From NCBI GenBank assembly GCA_905221605.1, contig CAJNDS010002449.1, forward strand, positions 60,001 to 124,000: 64,000 bases of DNA, in the 5' to 3' direction. Each line of letters starts with the position of its first letter. Position 1 is the stretch's first letter. This DNA comes from Symbiodinium natans (taxonomy: Eukaryota > Sar > Dinophyceae > Suessiales > Symbiodiniaceae). Shown piece by piece: positions 33,111 through 45,900 of this stretch. Made by a program: the position numbers and the translations under genes. The notes under the pieces were generated by a model. The model did not search any database. It saw nothing but the letters and a program-made list of their open reading frames with translations, and was not told where the DNA came from.

Positions 33111-33759
33111 CTCTTGTTGATTGCGGCAAGGGCCAGACTAGACTCACGACAATCACAACACTTTTTTTGACAGTGTTCAAAAGCCCGTGCTCGGTTTGCT
33201 TGCTGTGCACGGAATATCGGGGTACAGTCTGGTGGAGGCCTTGCTGAATTCGGATTTCGCCCTGGTCTTCTTTTCAGGGCCGTATTCTACAGCTTTTCTT
33301 TCTCAGCATTGATTTGGCATGAGCGGGTTTGAGTACGTTCTTTGTTGAGGATCCCTCCGAGCTTGCTTACCAATATTGTCCTTTGGAGCCACCAAACCCA
33401 TAAGCCAACCAAAACATCTCTTTAGCTTGGCGACCAATAATTTGGCTTGTTGCCCAACGAACTGATCAGCCCCCAAGCGAACCCTTGCGAATTTCCAGCC
33501 TGGAGGAAAAGGGACTGTACAGCATGAACAATTCGCCGACGTTCGTGGTCACCTGCGTTGTTTGCAGATGTTGCTTGTTGCTTGGTTTCGCTACGCCGCT
33601 AAGCCCTAAGCCTTTGAGATTAAGCCCTCGCAGCCAGACCAATCTCCCAACCAATCGGCCAAACGGCCAAGAGCAGGATGGGGCTCCATTTCTCAACCCA
33701 GGGCTGAAAGCCCTCCACATAGGAAGCCACAGGAAGCCCATGACTTCAATGTGGAACCC

Positions 33760-34020
33760 TACCCTGCCCAATGTCCCTTGAAACGTGAGTCACTGTTTCG
33801 CTGGTTCACCCTGAACGCGCTGGGCCCCGAGATCTCTGAGACTCCAGCGACAAGCTGGTTCAGTTCCTTCGGCCACACGACGCGTAGCACAGACCTCAGC
33901 TTCCACATGTGGGCGGGCGACTGTACGGCGACAAGCTCCTTCCCTAAGCACCAGTCAGCAAAAGAATGCGCGTTCGGAAGACAGAATTGGCCAGCCTTAT
34001 GCAGCTGCCCGAATTTCTGG
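33760..34020 (-). CDS. candidate exon, unidentified
   Basis: The minus frame includes SFADWCLGKELVAVQSPAHM and WKLRSVLRVVWPKELNQLVA, then GVSEISGPSAFRVNQ. Residue use is strongly protein-like. Same strand as the transmembrane exon at 32790. No family recognised. Confidence 0.4.
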
Positions 34021-34029
34021 AGCATCGAG

Positions 34030-35790
34030 TGCCAAGATGCTTCTTGCCGAAGTCCAAGTTCTTGACTAAGCCAAAGGTCTTCACCTTACGTTGCAAATGA
34101 GATTCCTTAGGGCTGCAACTCTGGGGAGCAAAGCTGGTGGCAGAACCCCAACACGCAAGGTGATGAAGGCCTAAACTGTGGGCCTGAGATCCGTCACTTA
34201 CTCCCTCCGGCCTCATGTGGCGCTCATATTACTATTCGCCTCGGCTTCCTGCCGAGAAGCGTCTGGAACAAGCAGACCTGGATCCGGTCTCCTTCCCCCT
34301 AACCCAACCCTTCCCCCCATACAGAATTTTGTGCCGCGCCCCTGCCCCCAGCGCAACCAACTTTTGGCTCCAGGCGTCATCTCCACATACTGCATGCTCT
34401 GGGCCGGCCCGGCTGCCGAGGCGGCGCGCTCAAGCGTTTACAATTACATACAGGTCCACACCCGACGTAGGCAACCTACGCACTGCAGGCGGCATGAACC
34501 ACTAAAGTTTAAGGATCAAGGCTTGAGCAGCTTGATGCTGTTGCTTTGAGACCTTTCCCCTCTCTGATTCTCTGCTCGACTCTGAGATACCACGGTCGCA
34601 TGGAGGCTGCACAGTAGCCATCCCAAGTCTTAACAACCTGGCCCTAATTCGCAGATGGGTCTGACCAGCCGAGCTGCATCATAGACCCGAAGGGTGGCGG
34701 AGCCTCCCAGCAAGCTACCCAAAGAGCTTTTGTTTGTGGAGGCGCTGTTATGAGGATCGTTAAGTCTCCGCGGTTCTGCATAAATCGAATCCCAAAGCCT
34801 CGAGCTTTCATGTTCTTTAACTCCCAAAAGCTTGCAAACTCCACTCCCAGCGCCCAAGCTAACCACCTCGAAACCTTGAGAACCTCTTCCGAGGTCTGCC
34901 CTGACCCCTGCCTAAGGCCCCTTTTGCCAGGGATGTGCCCGTTACCAGGTACCGCCCGTCCGGCGACCTGAGCAGGGAAGAGGAAGGAAGCTGCAGTCTG
35001 TGACCAGTGCTTCTACTTGTGTTGGGATGTTCCCCCTTATACTAGCAGTCCTTAATAGGGATTATCATAGGGGGTACGATAATCCCCATTAAGGACTGCT
35101 AGCATAGGGGGGGACATGCCTTTGTCTATGCCTCGCAAAACCCTCACAGCAGCGGCAATGCAGCGGCAAAAGCAGCAGCAAAGCAGCAGCAGGGTAGACA
35201 ATGGACAGGCTGCAGCCAATCACAAGTGATACCAATACATGAACATCAAGCACAAAGACCAATCGTACACGACCTCAGTCTGTCCCAAGGCCCAATGTAT
35301 AGGCGCGGCACGTGCAAATGCCGGTCTTATCGTGCGCTGTTCGCAAGTCATCGAAGACCTGGCGCATTGCAATGCGTTGCAATTTCTGTCTGTTTCAGCA
35401 CATGGTTCTGCGAGACTCTGCTCCGCGGTTTAGGACTTTAAACCCATCAAACCTAAAGACCTAAACCACCCCAGCCAGCCTTCACCGGGCCTTTGGCATC
35501 TGAGAGCATCCGACAATCCCACACCTGCACTGGAGGCCAAAGCTAAACAGCTTAAACACCCCTTCGTTTTCAGGCGGCAGTTCTGTTTGTGGCCGGCGCT
35601 CTCAGCCTGTCCTTCTGCAATGAATAATAAAAAACCACCCTGCGCTTCTTCACGCCCACTCCAAGGTTCAAAAGCACCTGAAGGGGACCTCTGGCCTTCA
35701 TGGAGTTGTCGAGCGACCCTGGGATGTCAAGACAGCTCTTAAAAACCCTTGCAGTTCGCACCTTGCCAGCGTAGGGAAAGGCAGGAAGTT
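34030..35790. other. no supported gene; one large hairpin
   Basis: Contains the inverted repeat at 35032-35113, an AGC-rich patch (35148-35200) and unconvincing frames. Confidence 0.35.
35032..35113. repeat. 82-base inverted repeat (hairpin)
   Basis: The left arm (35032-35070) contains CTAGCAGTCCTTAATAGGG. The right arm (35075-35113) contains CCCCATTAAGGACTGCTAG. Arms of about 38 bases pair with only a few mismatches around a 4-base loop, and both ends finish in C/G runs. Confidence 0.75.
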
Positions 35791-35792
35791 TC

Positions 35793-36035
35793 TTGGCGTC
35801 CCTCTTGAATGTTGTCCAAGCTGCGGGTGACCAGGAGGTTGCTCTCGCTGCCCTGGACGAGCGTCGGCTCTACAAGTTCTTAGGGTGTTTCCGAGAGGCC
35901 TACTTTCTGCTACGTAGGAAAGCAAGGCACCACTACAAACCTTATGATCCGATTGGAGAGCTCAGACGTAAGGATGAAACGCAACAAGAAAAATCAACAA
36001 GACCTGCCTGTGAGGGCTACTGCACAGATCCAGGG
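35793..36035 (+). CDS. candidate exon, unidentified (plus strand)
   Basis: The plus frame reads SLLNVVQAAGDQEVALAALD, then RRLYKFLGCFREAYFLLRRK and ends polar. It is one of the few protein-like frames on the plus strand. The later part of the open frame (to 36335) loses that texture. No family recognised. Confidence 0.33.
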
Positions 36036-36039
36036 GGTA

Positions 36040-39000
36040 AAGAAACAACTGCCTCAATCCGTCCTCAACAACAAATAGGGTCTTTTCGCTATCTAGTAAG
36101 CCCAATACTGACGAGTGTTCTTTCGGCTTCCGGAACCTTCAGTTCGATCTGTCATACTGAGTCCTACTGTCACTCTGGTGAAACTGCCATCGTTCAAGGG
36201 TCAAGTGGAGCATGCCATGCCAGCAACCCAAAACACAAGTGCATGCACCAACCTCCAAGCTGGATGCAAAGGGATTTCGCGACTTCTTCTCCGAGATTTG
36301 CGAAGTGTTGCTTAAAGAGCTTTCGATGCTTTTAGGACTGGCTGGGCCTAGTAGGGTTGATTGATAGAGCCCACGAAACCCTGGCCTCCGGGATGAAGCC
36401 AATGTCTGTGATGGGCTCCGTGTGGGCACTGCGGAGGATCCTCCCGCAGATCTTAGGGCACGGTTCGGGTTTAAGGTTTCGGCTCGTGCTCTCGACGCCC
36501 CTAAGCCGAAGACCCAGGACCCCAAAGGCGCCACGGAAACACTTGATCTAGAACAACATCGGCACCCCTATTTCAGGATCCTGGGTCTCTTTTTCTCACC
36601 TTCTTTCTTTCCCCGTCAAGCACCTTTTGTCTGACCCTAGGCCACGGGCTCCAATGACCCGCACGCAATCAGTCGACGGAGGACATCCCGACCCACAGCG
36701 CGAAGCCTGCGCGGAGGCATGGAAGTATTGATGAAAGAGGTTCCGCCGCCGTAGCCCTAGTTCGACACTCTGATCCGCAACCTCCCAAGGTCTCAGGCGC
36801 TGAATATGCAAGGGGCCCTACCTCTGCGGCATCTCCTGCACGCTGCCGGTGCTCCGGCGCAAGAACCACGCAGCTGCGTCGAGGGACGGGCCTTCGAGCC
36901 TTTGAGCGGTGAAACACTTTGAGAGGCTCGCTTCCTGTGTCGTTCTAATAACTCCTCGACCGAGCACAAGGAATCAACAAGCGCTTGGTTATGAGTCGGT
37001 ATGAGTATTACATAGTATTACAGTATGAGTTGTCATTCAGGAGCGGGCTGTATCTCCAATTGCGCAGCCTACTTGCACCTTGCTTGTCATGTCATCCGTT
37101 TGCAAACACACTCCGGCATGTTTCATCGGTCACGGCAGTGACCTGCGGTAGCAGGAGATTCGAGGCCAAGCAGCTCGGTAAGGCGAAAGCCATTCACCCT
37201 CAAGACGCCTCCTGAGACAAGTGGCTGAGAAAGGCTTTCGACTCGCACGGCCGGGAGCCAGTGGACTCTCACGACCAGCTGTCGCGCTAAGCATGTAGGA
37301 GGGCTGAGAGGCTCAGGGGGTGGGGGCTGGTTACATCTGCTACTTTGGGGGAAATCCTTTCAGAGTGGGAGGTGAGGCTTCCGGCTGTCAGAAGGGCTCT
37401 CCTCGCGAGCTGAGGGGCTCCACTTGGAGTTTGAGAGCCCGGATTCAGGGTGGGACTCCAAGATGTGGAGTGCAGAGTTGTGCCCTCAGCTCCCCGTGCT
37501 TAAACCGTTAAAACCTCCACCCTTTATTCCATGTCAAATGACTCCTCAAGCCACAGCCCCAAGAATCTCGTTCTTTTCAATCCTCCTTTTTGGAGTGCCC
37601 CTGCGATCCGTAGAGGGCAGCCATGGAAAACCGCTCCCTAAGTATTGACTGGCACCTTCAAGCTCTGAAAGCCTTGCTAATTACCTCTCCTGGGAGGTTT
37701 GCATAAAGGGCCCCAGATTGTAATTCTTGTGAAGGCACCGGCCCCCCCCCTGTTCCCCCAACCCACCAAAGCCTGGCCGCAGCAACGCCGCCACGTTTGG
37801 ACGCTTTCGCCAGCGAAGCCTCGGAGGTCCCTCCTCTTCTGCTTTTTTCTCGGAGCTTCGGCTTGAATTGGGCTTTAGCGGATTTGGGGAGCATGTGGGT
37901 TTCAGGATTTCGGTGCATGAATGCTGTTGAGCGATGCCAGGTAGCGATCGATGCCGAAATTCGCCCCGAGACCCGCCGAATTGATTTCATGAAGCATCAA
38001 TCAACAGATTCAGAAGCCTTGCAATGTCGAGCTAATGAGCTGTATTGCCGGCATGCTGCAGTCTAGAATTCGGCCTCTCTCTTTAGGCCTGATGCCAAAG
38101 CTCAATAACACCGGGGAGAGGATTTTGAAGCACTGATGCTCTCAATCCACCAGGCTTTCCAAGCGTGACTGTATTGACAGCACTGCCACGTTGTTCAAGA
38201 AAGTTGTCCCACTTTTTTTAAAGTCTATTTCTAGGTGTCGCAGTCTCAAGCCTCTGTGTGTTTCTGCAAAATGCAACAACCAAACTATAAGCAGCCACAA
38301 CTTGACAATCCCTCTTTTCAGGGTCACGCAGCTCCAAACCATCCTCGCAGGCTGCATCCGATGGCAAGGGCCCATGTTGGGCAAAGTGCTGGTCCTGGCG
38401 ATCTGGTTGGGACTGGAGGGAGCCACAACAATTTCAGTGAGGTTGGCTTCGACACATGGGGGGTGTAAGTGTTGAAGTAGCTGCAGCATCACTTCTCCGC
38501 TGTCTGCACCAACGGAGGTGTAGAATAGGTTAGAAGCAACAGCCAGATGGAATGCCAATATTGGCCCACAGACAGGTTAAAATCAAATTCAAACTGCTTG
38601 CTGGCTCTGCTTCGCGCAGTACATAGCAAAAGGTCCAGAACATGCTCCCGTCGTGCCCAGAAGGCTTTCAGGGCCAGGTCGATGAACTCCTGCCGGCAGT
38701 GGAGCGAAATCGCCGCGCAGGAGGGATGAAAATCAGGTTGGCTCTGGAAGACTCACAGAAGGCATGTGGGAGGGCTGGGTTTGGGAATCTTGGGTTCCAA
38801 GGCTGGACCTCGCACCCTGCTGCCTTGTCAGGCAGCTGCGCAACCTCTAGCAGCTCAGCATCGCTGCCTCCAGTGAGCTGAACATCTCTTCTGCAAAGCT
38901 CGGGGATCGAACTTCGGGGCATCATGCTTTTTGCGATCGCATCGCAGAAGGTCGTCAGCTCATGAACTCGGAGTGCTTCCAGTCACAGATCTGCAATGAA

Positions 39001-39200
39001 CTCTTGCTCATGTCTGGAAGCATTCAGATGCACCTTCTCTTAAGCATGCAGTATATCGTTGAAGACGCTTGAAGTATGTAGGGCTGGTCTCCGACCTGCA
39101 GCTGCAGCCCGGAGGAGAGCCTTCCGCCTGTCTGGGCAGGGTGCCGCGCCTGAGAGCCCAGAGTGTACAGGGTAGGCTCGAGCCTTGCCATCCAAACCTA
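36040..39200. other. unassigned
   Basis: Candidate minus fragments near 36720-36810 (RPWEVADQSVELGLRRRNLF) and 38840-38925 (CRRDVQLTGGSDAELLEVAQ) read like short exons but lack confirmed splice partners. 37738-37750 is a C run. Nothing with a known domain. Confidence 0.3.
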
Positions 39201-39219
39201 TAGGAAGACGAGGAGTTTG

Positions 39220-39612
39220 GACTCTCACACTCTCTTGATGTGGCGTTGCAGTGGCACCTGCAAGAAAGGTCATACCCTGGATCCAGCAACGAGAAGATCC
39301 CTCTCGATCGAGCTTCGAGCAAGGCGAATGTGAGCCTCGAATGAGCTCAGCCAGCTCCGCAGCTCGAGCGCGGAGGTTGCTTGCCATGCCAGCAAGGAGA
39401 CCTCGGTGCGGACGTCGCTGCAACATGTCGCAAAGGGTATTTGGGCACCTGCACCTCAGAAAACGCTCAGGACCATGTGCCCGAATCCACATGACCCATT
39501 TAAGTTGGACCACTGAAAGGAGGCCAGCAATTTCAAGCCCAACATCCACTTCCCGAATACCTGTCGCCTCATTTACATTTCTTAACACGAACTCTTTCCT
39601 GGGCCTTCCCAC
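39220..39612 (-). CDS. candidate exon, unidentified
   Basis: The minus frame has no ATG at its upstream end and reads FVLRNVNEATGIREVDVGLE, IAGLLSVVQLKWVMWIRAHG and later SNLRARAAELAELIRGS. The first part looks like coding sequence; the tail past about 39250 does not. Function unknown. Confidence 0.3.
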
Positions 39613-40513
39613 AACGCGGCCCCTCCCTCAACAAACACCTGAGGCCCTGTACTTTGCTCCTCGGCCAAGTCGTCCGGGGTTAAGGATCCGACCTCAGCTG
39701 AAGCTGAAAGGCGCTTTCAGGGAATTTAGAGGTTTATCCACATCTTCAAGGGGCGTTGGGCTGAGCTGAGGCGCTAAGGCTTTCAAAGCTCGGCAGCTTC
39801 GGCTTGCAGGCAAAGGTCGCAGGAGCTTTTTATTTCTGCAGTCGTTAAGAGCCTTTTTCTAGCTTCCGCCATTTTGCAACTGGACCGATGTCTTTTTTTT
39901 TTTGCGGGAAAAGCTGCCGAGGGCATCCAAAGAAGCTCTGCGCTGCCATTTGGAGCGCTCCAATCCTGCCCTTTTCTTAGGTGCCTGGAGCTCTTAAGCC
40001 GGGGCCCGGGGGGGGTAGTATCTAAGCAGTATCTTGGGTGCTCTTCACCCCACAGGGCATCATGGGGCCGCAGGGTTTAAGGCCCACCCAAACAGCAGAA
40101 ACACACACAAAGCAGGGCACTTCTCGTGCGGTCGCGAGATGAGAGTGCCAGGCTGGAAGTAAAACGTAACAAGGCCTCAAGTCCGAGACCATGTTTTCAG
40201 GTTTAGGCGGGCCATTCAAGAACTGCAGCCCTGAGTCAAACATGTGCGAACAGCTACGCGCTGCGTTGGGCGTGCGAAAGGACCCAGACACGATGAAGAG
40301 GGAGAGAGCATCTGGGGGATGCCATCTCCAAAAAAGGGACTTCGGAGTAGAGTTGCCATAAGTAAAAAAACACAAGTATGAAACAAAAAATATTTGCAAA
40401 GCCCCCCCCCCCCCTCCCCCCGCAATTCCCCCAAGAATAAAAACTCAAATACGTGATTCGGTGTGATTGACAGTTGGAGGTAAACTCGAATTCTTAAGTT
40501 CTACGATATGAAA

Positions 40514-41142
40514 GGCCGGGAATATTGGAAGCGAGTGGCGGATAGCGTTGCGGTTTTTATCAGCATTCAAGATATCTTCCCGGCCCACAGAAACATCGAT
40601 TCCAGAACTTGTACTACAATTCCGTGAAGATCGTGGCGGATCATGCGTTGATTTCAGTACTGCATTTGCACATGAATTCCATGAAAATCCTTCCGGCTCA
40701 CGGAAATATTGACTGGCACCCGCGACAGTAGTTGAATGAACATGACTGACCTCCAATTATGTTAACGAGGGTGCTCAAGTCATTTTACGGCGTTAACTTT
40801 TGACGGAAGTAATTTGGCGAAGTTTCTGCAACTGCTGTGTGTTAGATGGTTGAGCATGCTATCTAAAGTAGAGGCCGATTGTTGCTAACATGAACTACTA
40901 GAACTAGACGCTAGGAACAATACGTGCAGGCATGTTGCCTTGTACACACACACACACACACACGAATCGCAAGACATATGCAGCTTATAACTTATACAGC
41001 AATACGCTTAATCATACTAGTTCCCACCCAAGTTGAAAATGCAAATCCTTCGGCTAATTTACTTTCAAAAACGGAGGCCAAGTATTGTTTTGCAGTTACA
41101 CTTTAGAATGGCCGGCAATATTGGAAGAGAACGAAAGACAGC
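40514..41142. repeat. diverged direct repeat pair
   Basis: GGCCGGGAATATTGGAAG at 40514 and GGCCGGCAATATTGGAAG at 41110, both continuing with GA-rich sequence and AGC. Confidence 0.45.
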
Positions 41143-41459
41143 TACTGGGACAACCGATGCGCCAAATGATCGTTCTAATCAGGGGCTGGTTGTGCGTTTC
41201 ATGGACTGGAAGCAAAATATAGTAAAATGACAACTGGCATCGGACGTGAAAATGATCTCATGATCCAAGCGACGGAGGGGTTCTAAGGGTCGTCCGGGGT
41301 GAGGGGTGTGGGGGCATACATCTTTTCATTCTCGTGACTCAGGTTCAATCTCGTTGGGAACTGGGTTGGGAAGTGAGGCGTGCCGTGAACCTTGAAGGAT
41401 AAGAGGGTCTTGCAGATAGGGATCATGTACCAGGGGTCTTGTTGCGGGTCTTATCCGTT

Positions 41460-41480
41460 GGGGGGGGGGGGGGGGGGGGG
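41460..41480 (+). repeat. poly-G run (21 G)
   Basis: Uninterrupted G homopolymer followed by AGC. Confidence 0.9.
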
Positions 41481-42008
41481 AGCAAGTCCTCCCACCCCCT
41501 TCGCCTGTGCGTATAAGCAGGCCAGATGCCTAGAAGCAAAGCTCCTTTGAAAAAAGAAAGCCCAAGTCGTTACCAAACCCATGGTAAGTCCGAAATCATT
41601 TTTTGCCGTGAATACTGCATTTCTCACATGAATGCTGGTATCTTAAACCCTCCCCCTCTGGAAGTAGATTCTCCGTGGAAAAAGGGGGGGGGAGAGGGGT
41701 ACCATATGTATGTAAGGACACATATGAGAGGTCCACCAAGGTGTCAAGAGGCCAGGGAAAGGTGCTGCGGCAGAAGCTGGTGCAGCCAATGCTCCTTGGG
41801 CCCACGTCAGTCTACTTGGCACCCGGCTACAGCTGAGCGCAGTGCATTGCAGGGCAACTTAACTGGCAAAAAGCGCTCCTCCCAAAAAGGCCCTGATCCT
41901 TAGCCATGCCTGGACTGGACTGCAGTGGAGGCTCGAAACTTCAGACGTCGTGTTGCAAGTTGAGTTACGAAGTGTGCCCGAGTCGCTGAGCCCCTCGCCA
42001 TGCTACTG

Positions 42009-42089
42009 CCCTAAACCCTAAACCCTAAACCCTAAACCCTAAACCCTAAAAACCCTATACCCTAAACCCTAAACCCTAAACCCTAAACC
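42009..42089 (+). repeat. interstitial telomere-like array
   Basis: About eleven CCCTAAA units with one AAAA variant and one CCCTATA variant; the longest such array in the window. Confidence 0.9.
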
Positions 42090-42941
42090 TAATCTCGACG
42101 ACCTCAGCACAAAAACTAGAGGCTCTCGGGCTTCCAGGTTTAGGCTTCGGAGGGCTTCCTCTCTTCATAAGCCCAGGGTCACGTGTGCCGAAGGCGGCAA
42201 AGGCCTGCCCACGACCTTCCATCTCTTCCACGACAGAGGCCTGGCGCGAGCCGTTTTGAGAAGGAAAATCTTCAGTCCTATAGGCCTGTGCAGATTTGCA
42301 CTTCGGATTCGGAGGCTTTGACGGGTTGAGCTGTTCTCTATAAATTTCTGCATGCGATTCGCGCCTAGTTGCTACTTCGGGTTGTGAGTCCCCTGTCTGG
42401 CACCAAGGTTCGTAAACCTACTTGCATGCAACTGTTTAGGGCTATAAGACGAGCAGTCAAACGGGCTACCTCAAGAAGTTCTTTCGAGTCTGGGAAAACG
42501 TTTCCACGTCAAAGGAAGGTTCTCCTCGGCAAAAGCAGCGATTGGGCTGCGTTGATTTCAGGGGGTCTGTTGTTGCCTTGGGTGGGGTCTTGAATCAAGA
42601 TGGTGGACGAACATGTTTAGTGCTGGTAATCTGGCAATGGTCATCTGTACTGAACTCAACTTAAAATCATGTGGGTCCTTGCACCTCAACCACTAAGTCG
42701 GGAGCATCTTTCCCCATTCTCATGTCAAACCATAACCCGAAACCCCTCATTGTTGCTCCTGTTTTGCAGGCTCTTGTTGGGTCTCTGTCTTGTGCAACCT
42801 CAAAACCAGCGAGACGAGGGTCATGAGAACTTCGCGGAAGTGCAGATCTAATTTCTGTACAAGAACGCCACACTGTCTCTTGCAGCAAGCTTCCCAATCG
42901 GGAAGCGTGGCTTAGGTTGGTGATATGAATGTAACAGAGGT

Positions 42942-45900
42942 TCAATACTCCCACTGGGGCCAGATATCAAATCCAGAGCGGCTCCATTTCAAGAGGCGCC
43001 CAATGCCTCCCATCTGCTGAGACGCATCGCCTCGATGCCATTGATCCAGCAAACCACCAGCATCAAACAGCAGGTGCCGAAGGTACCGATTGAAGGCGTC
43101 CTTGTCTGGAATCTTCTGGAGAATTTCCTCGACATCCTCTCGCCGGGTGGCCTTCATGTCTTGCACTCGCAAATCTGCTAGTTTGGCCTGGGAACCCTCC
43201 AGCGTTGATCTGGAGAAAACCTTGAGACGCTGCGGTATTGCGAGTTCATTCGCTTCTGCAATTTCTGCGATGCACCAAGCCCTGTTGAACAAATCGAATT
43301 TGTCATCGACGGCAATAATTTGTTGCAAGCCGGTCTGGCTGGCGAGATAGCTCATCATACAGTCGAACTTGTTCAGCTCGCAGTCGATGCTCTTACCTGT
43401 TACGTCAAGCGGTGGAGTTGTGTTAAATGCCTTTGGCAGCGTGCATGCGCAAACAGGATGCTCAACTCCAGTCACTGGATCCTTGTCTTGACCCATATTT
43501 GCCCTGCAGATGTTCGAGTGCTGGTTCACGGAGAATGCGCACACCCAGTACGCTGTGTTCCTCTTTCCGAGTTGGGTGATCATCTTTTCCAGGACCGTCA
43601 AATCCGACTGCATCAGCTTCGCCACCACTGCAAAGCTGGGTTCATTCAGGGCATCGGAGATGATGGCGGCCATGAGGTGTTCGAACAAGTTGGCCCAGTT
43701 GTGCGTCACCATCTTTGTCGGTAGAGTACCCGTTTTCTCGTTTACCATGCAGGCATACGAGCTCCGGGTCCCCTCAGCAGCAGGGCAGCAGGAGTGGCTT
43801 TGCACTTTACTGGGAGGGAGCCTTGTGGAGAAGCTGGGGCCCCAAAAGTCAGAAGAGCCTGTGCTTACTCAAAAGCAAAGGCAGACTCTTAAGAGCAGCA
43901 GCTTGGGTGAGAGGGATGATTGCTTGCCGTACCACGTCAGCAGTGGTGTGGTGCTCGGCGGAGTAATGATACCTCGGCGTGGTTTGGTTGCTTGATGTGC
44001 TCACGAACACATTCAGGATGAAGCAGCATCTCAACAGAACGGACCCCAACAAAAGCCAAGGCACATGTATCTCGTGCCCAGGCCCTTGTAAAACTCAAGC
44101 AGGTGATGCAAGGAAATGCCCCGGCTGGCGAGCTCAGCCACCTTGGCCATCCATGGATCATCCAGGGACTTCACGGCGTGTTTGCGGAAGGAAGCCGGTG
44201 CCGGCAGTTTCACCCTAGCCGCTGAGCATAGGCACATGTTGCCGGAAGAGGCTTCCAAGTCGGCTTTCAGACCGCCTGACAGCACCACGGCAGCCGTGAT
44301 GTTGGCCAGTGTGTCAAGGGACTGGAAGATGGAGTTGCGGAGCATTGCGGCTTGGATGTGACTCAAATTCCAGTCTTTCAGGCCAACGACATAGAATTCA
44401 CAGACCACGCTCGGGAGAACGATGAAGCTCAGCAGAACACTCGCAGAGACTCCCCACAGCTGACGGCGTGTTAGCTGTCCTGCAGTCTCAACTGAGCGAT
44501 CATTGGTTGCAGTAGTTTTCTCAACTCGCTTGGGCCTGCCTGGGAGAAGGTGGCGGTAGGGGTTCAGACCTGCTTTCAAAGTAGTCGGGCTCTCAGCATC
44601 TTAGGCCTCATGTCGCCGAGAAAGGGAGCAGCTGCATCGACAGACTGCTATTCCAAACGGTTCAGGGTGATTGAACTTGTCGTGGCGGCAGCTGCTGGAT
44701 TTGCAGAGTCTTATTTGGAGGTTTACGAAAATAAGGGACCCCAAAACAAAGACCCCCCACATGGTAGGATCCCCTTATTATAAGGACCCCAATAAGGTTC
44801 CCCTAATATCGTAAACCCCCCAAATTTGAACAGGATCGCAGCTCGGTGCATGTGCAGCTGGGAGCCCTGTCCTGCCAGCTGCAGCTCAGCAACGCTGCCG
44901 CTGGCAACTGTGGCTTTCGTGGTCGCAAGAGCATTTTGAAGCGATGAGAGGACACCCCACATGGATTCCATCATGAGGACGGCACTTATGCAATATAGCG
45001 CGAAGTTGAAGAATCCTGCTCCGCACAATACTTGGACCCACATCCTCGTCTGCATCACACATTCGGGCTCAAATCATTCACACGGCAGCGCGAAACCTTC
45101 AACTCAAATTCTTAAATGTTTTACATGATTTTCGCAACCATCTCCCAAATTTTGTTTTTAATTGGAAAGTTGAATCTATCCAGGCTGCTCTCGCGTCTCA
45201 TACTGCACAGTTCGGAAGAGCGGTATGGCCGTGCTCACAACGAAGCCGGCAACCACCACCTCCTTGGATGGTACATGAAATCGGCACATCCTCCCTCATG
45301 CAGGGTCGTTCGGGGCTTTAACAGCCTGAATAGCGTCAGCTTTCATTTTGTATAGACCAAGTGAGGACCAGACTGTTGTCACTCCCAGTTGCTACGAACA
45401 CCACTAGGAAGATCACTACAGTAAGCTGCAAAACAGAATGAAACACGTGGCCGAGTCTCGACGACCATCATCACCTTCAGCCGCTTCAGTCGGAAACCAT
45501 GACCGGAGCTGGACTGCAAGCAGGACAGGCGCTGGAACAACAGCTGTTGCATCCAGAGAAGGCCGACAAAGAAGAGCCATCCTCTGAAGACCATGACCTC
45601 AGACGCTTCTTTTTTACCAGTTTATGGAAGATTTTTTGATCATAAATTGGAAATGTCAATAGCAAAGCAAACATTGCAGAACGACCCAGCCACATACAGC
45701 TGAAGCACGAAGACATCATTCAACCAGGCGTCCTGACCAAGGGTATGCTTCTCGACCCTTCGGTATCGTAGCGCTTACGACCACCTCTATGCTCAACTTG
45801 TGGAAAAAAGTCCCTAATCGACCTCCCCAATTTCGGTAAGCGCCTACAGTAATCGGGGCCCTAAATCTGATTCGACTCTTGATCACAAGGGGGGTCCCTT

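Larger units (their letters stand above)
39620..42940. other. no supported gene; AT-rich segment and simple repeats
   Basis: 40440-41280 is AT-rich with weak internal repeats (40514-40546 against 41110-41142). Also present are a (CA)n patch at 40946-40963, C runs near 40401-40420, G21 at 41460-41480 and a telomere-like array at 42009-42089. No exon recognised. Confidence 0.4.
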
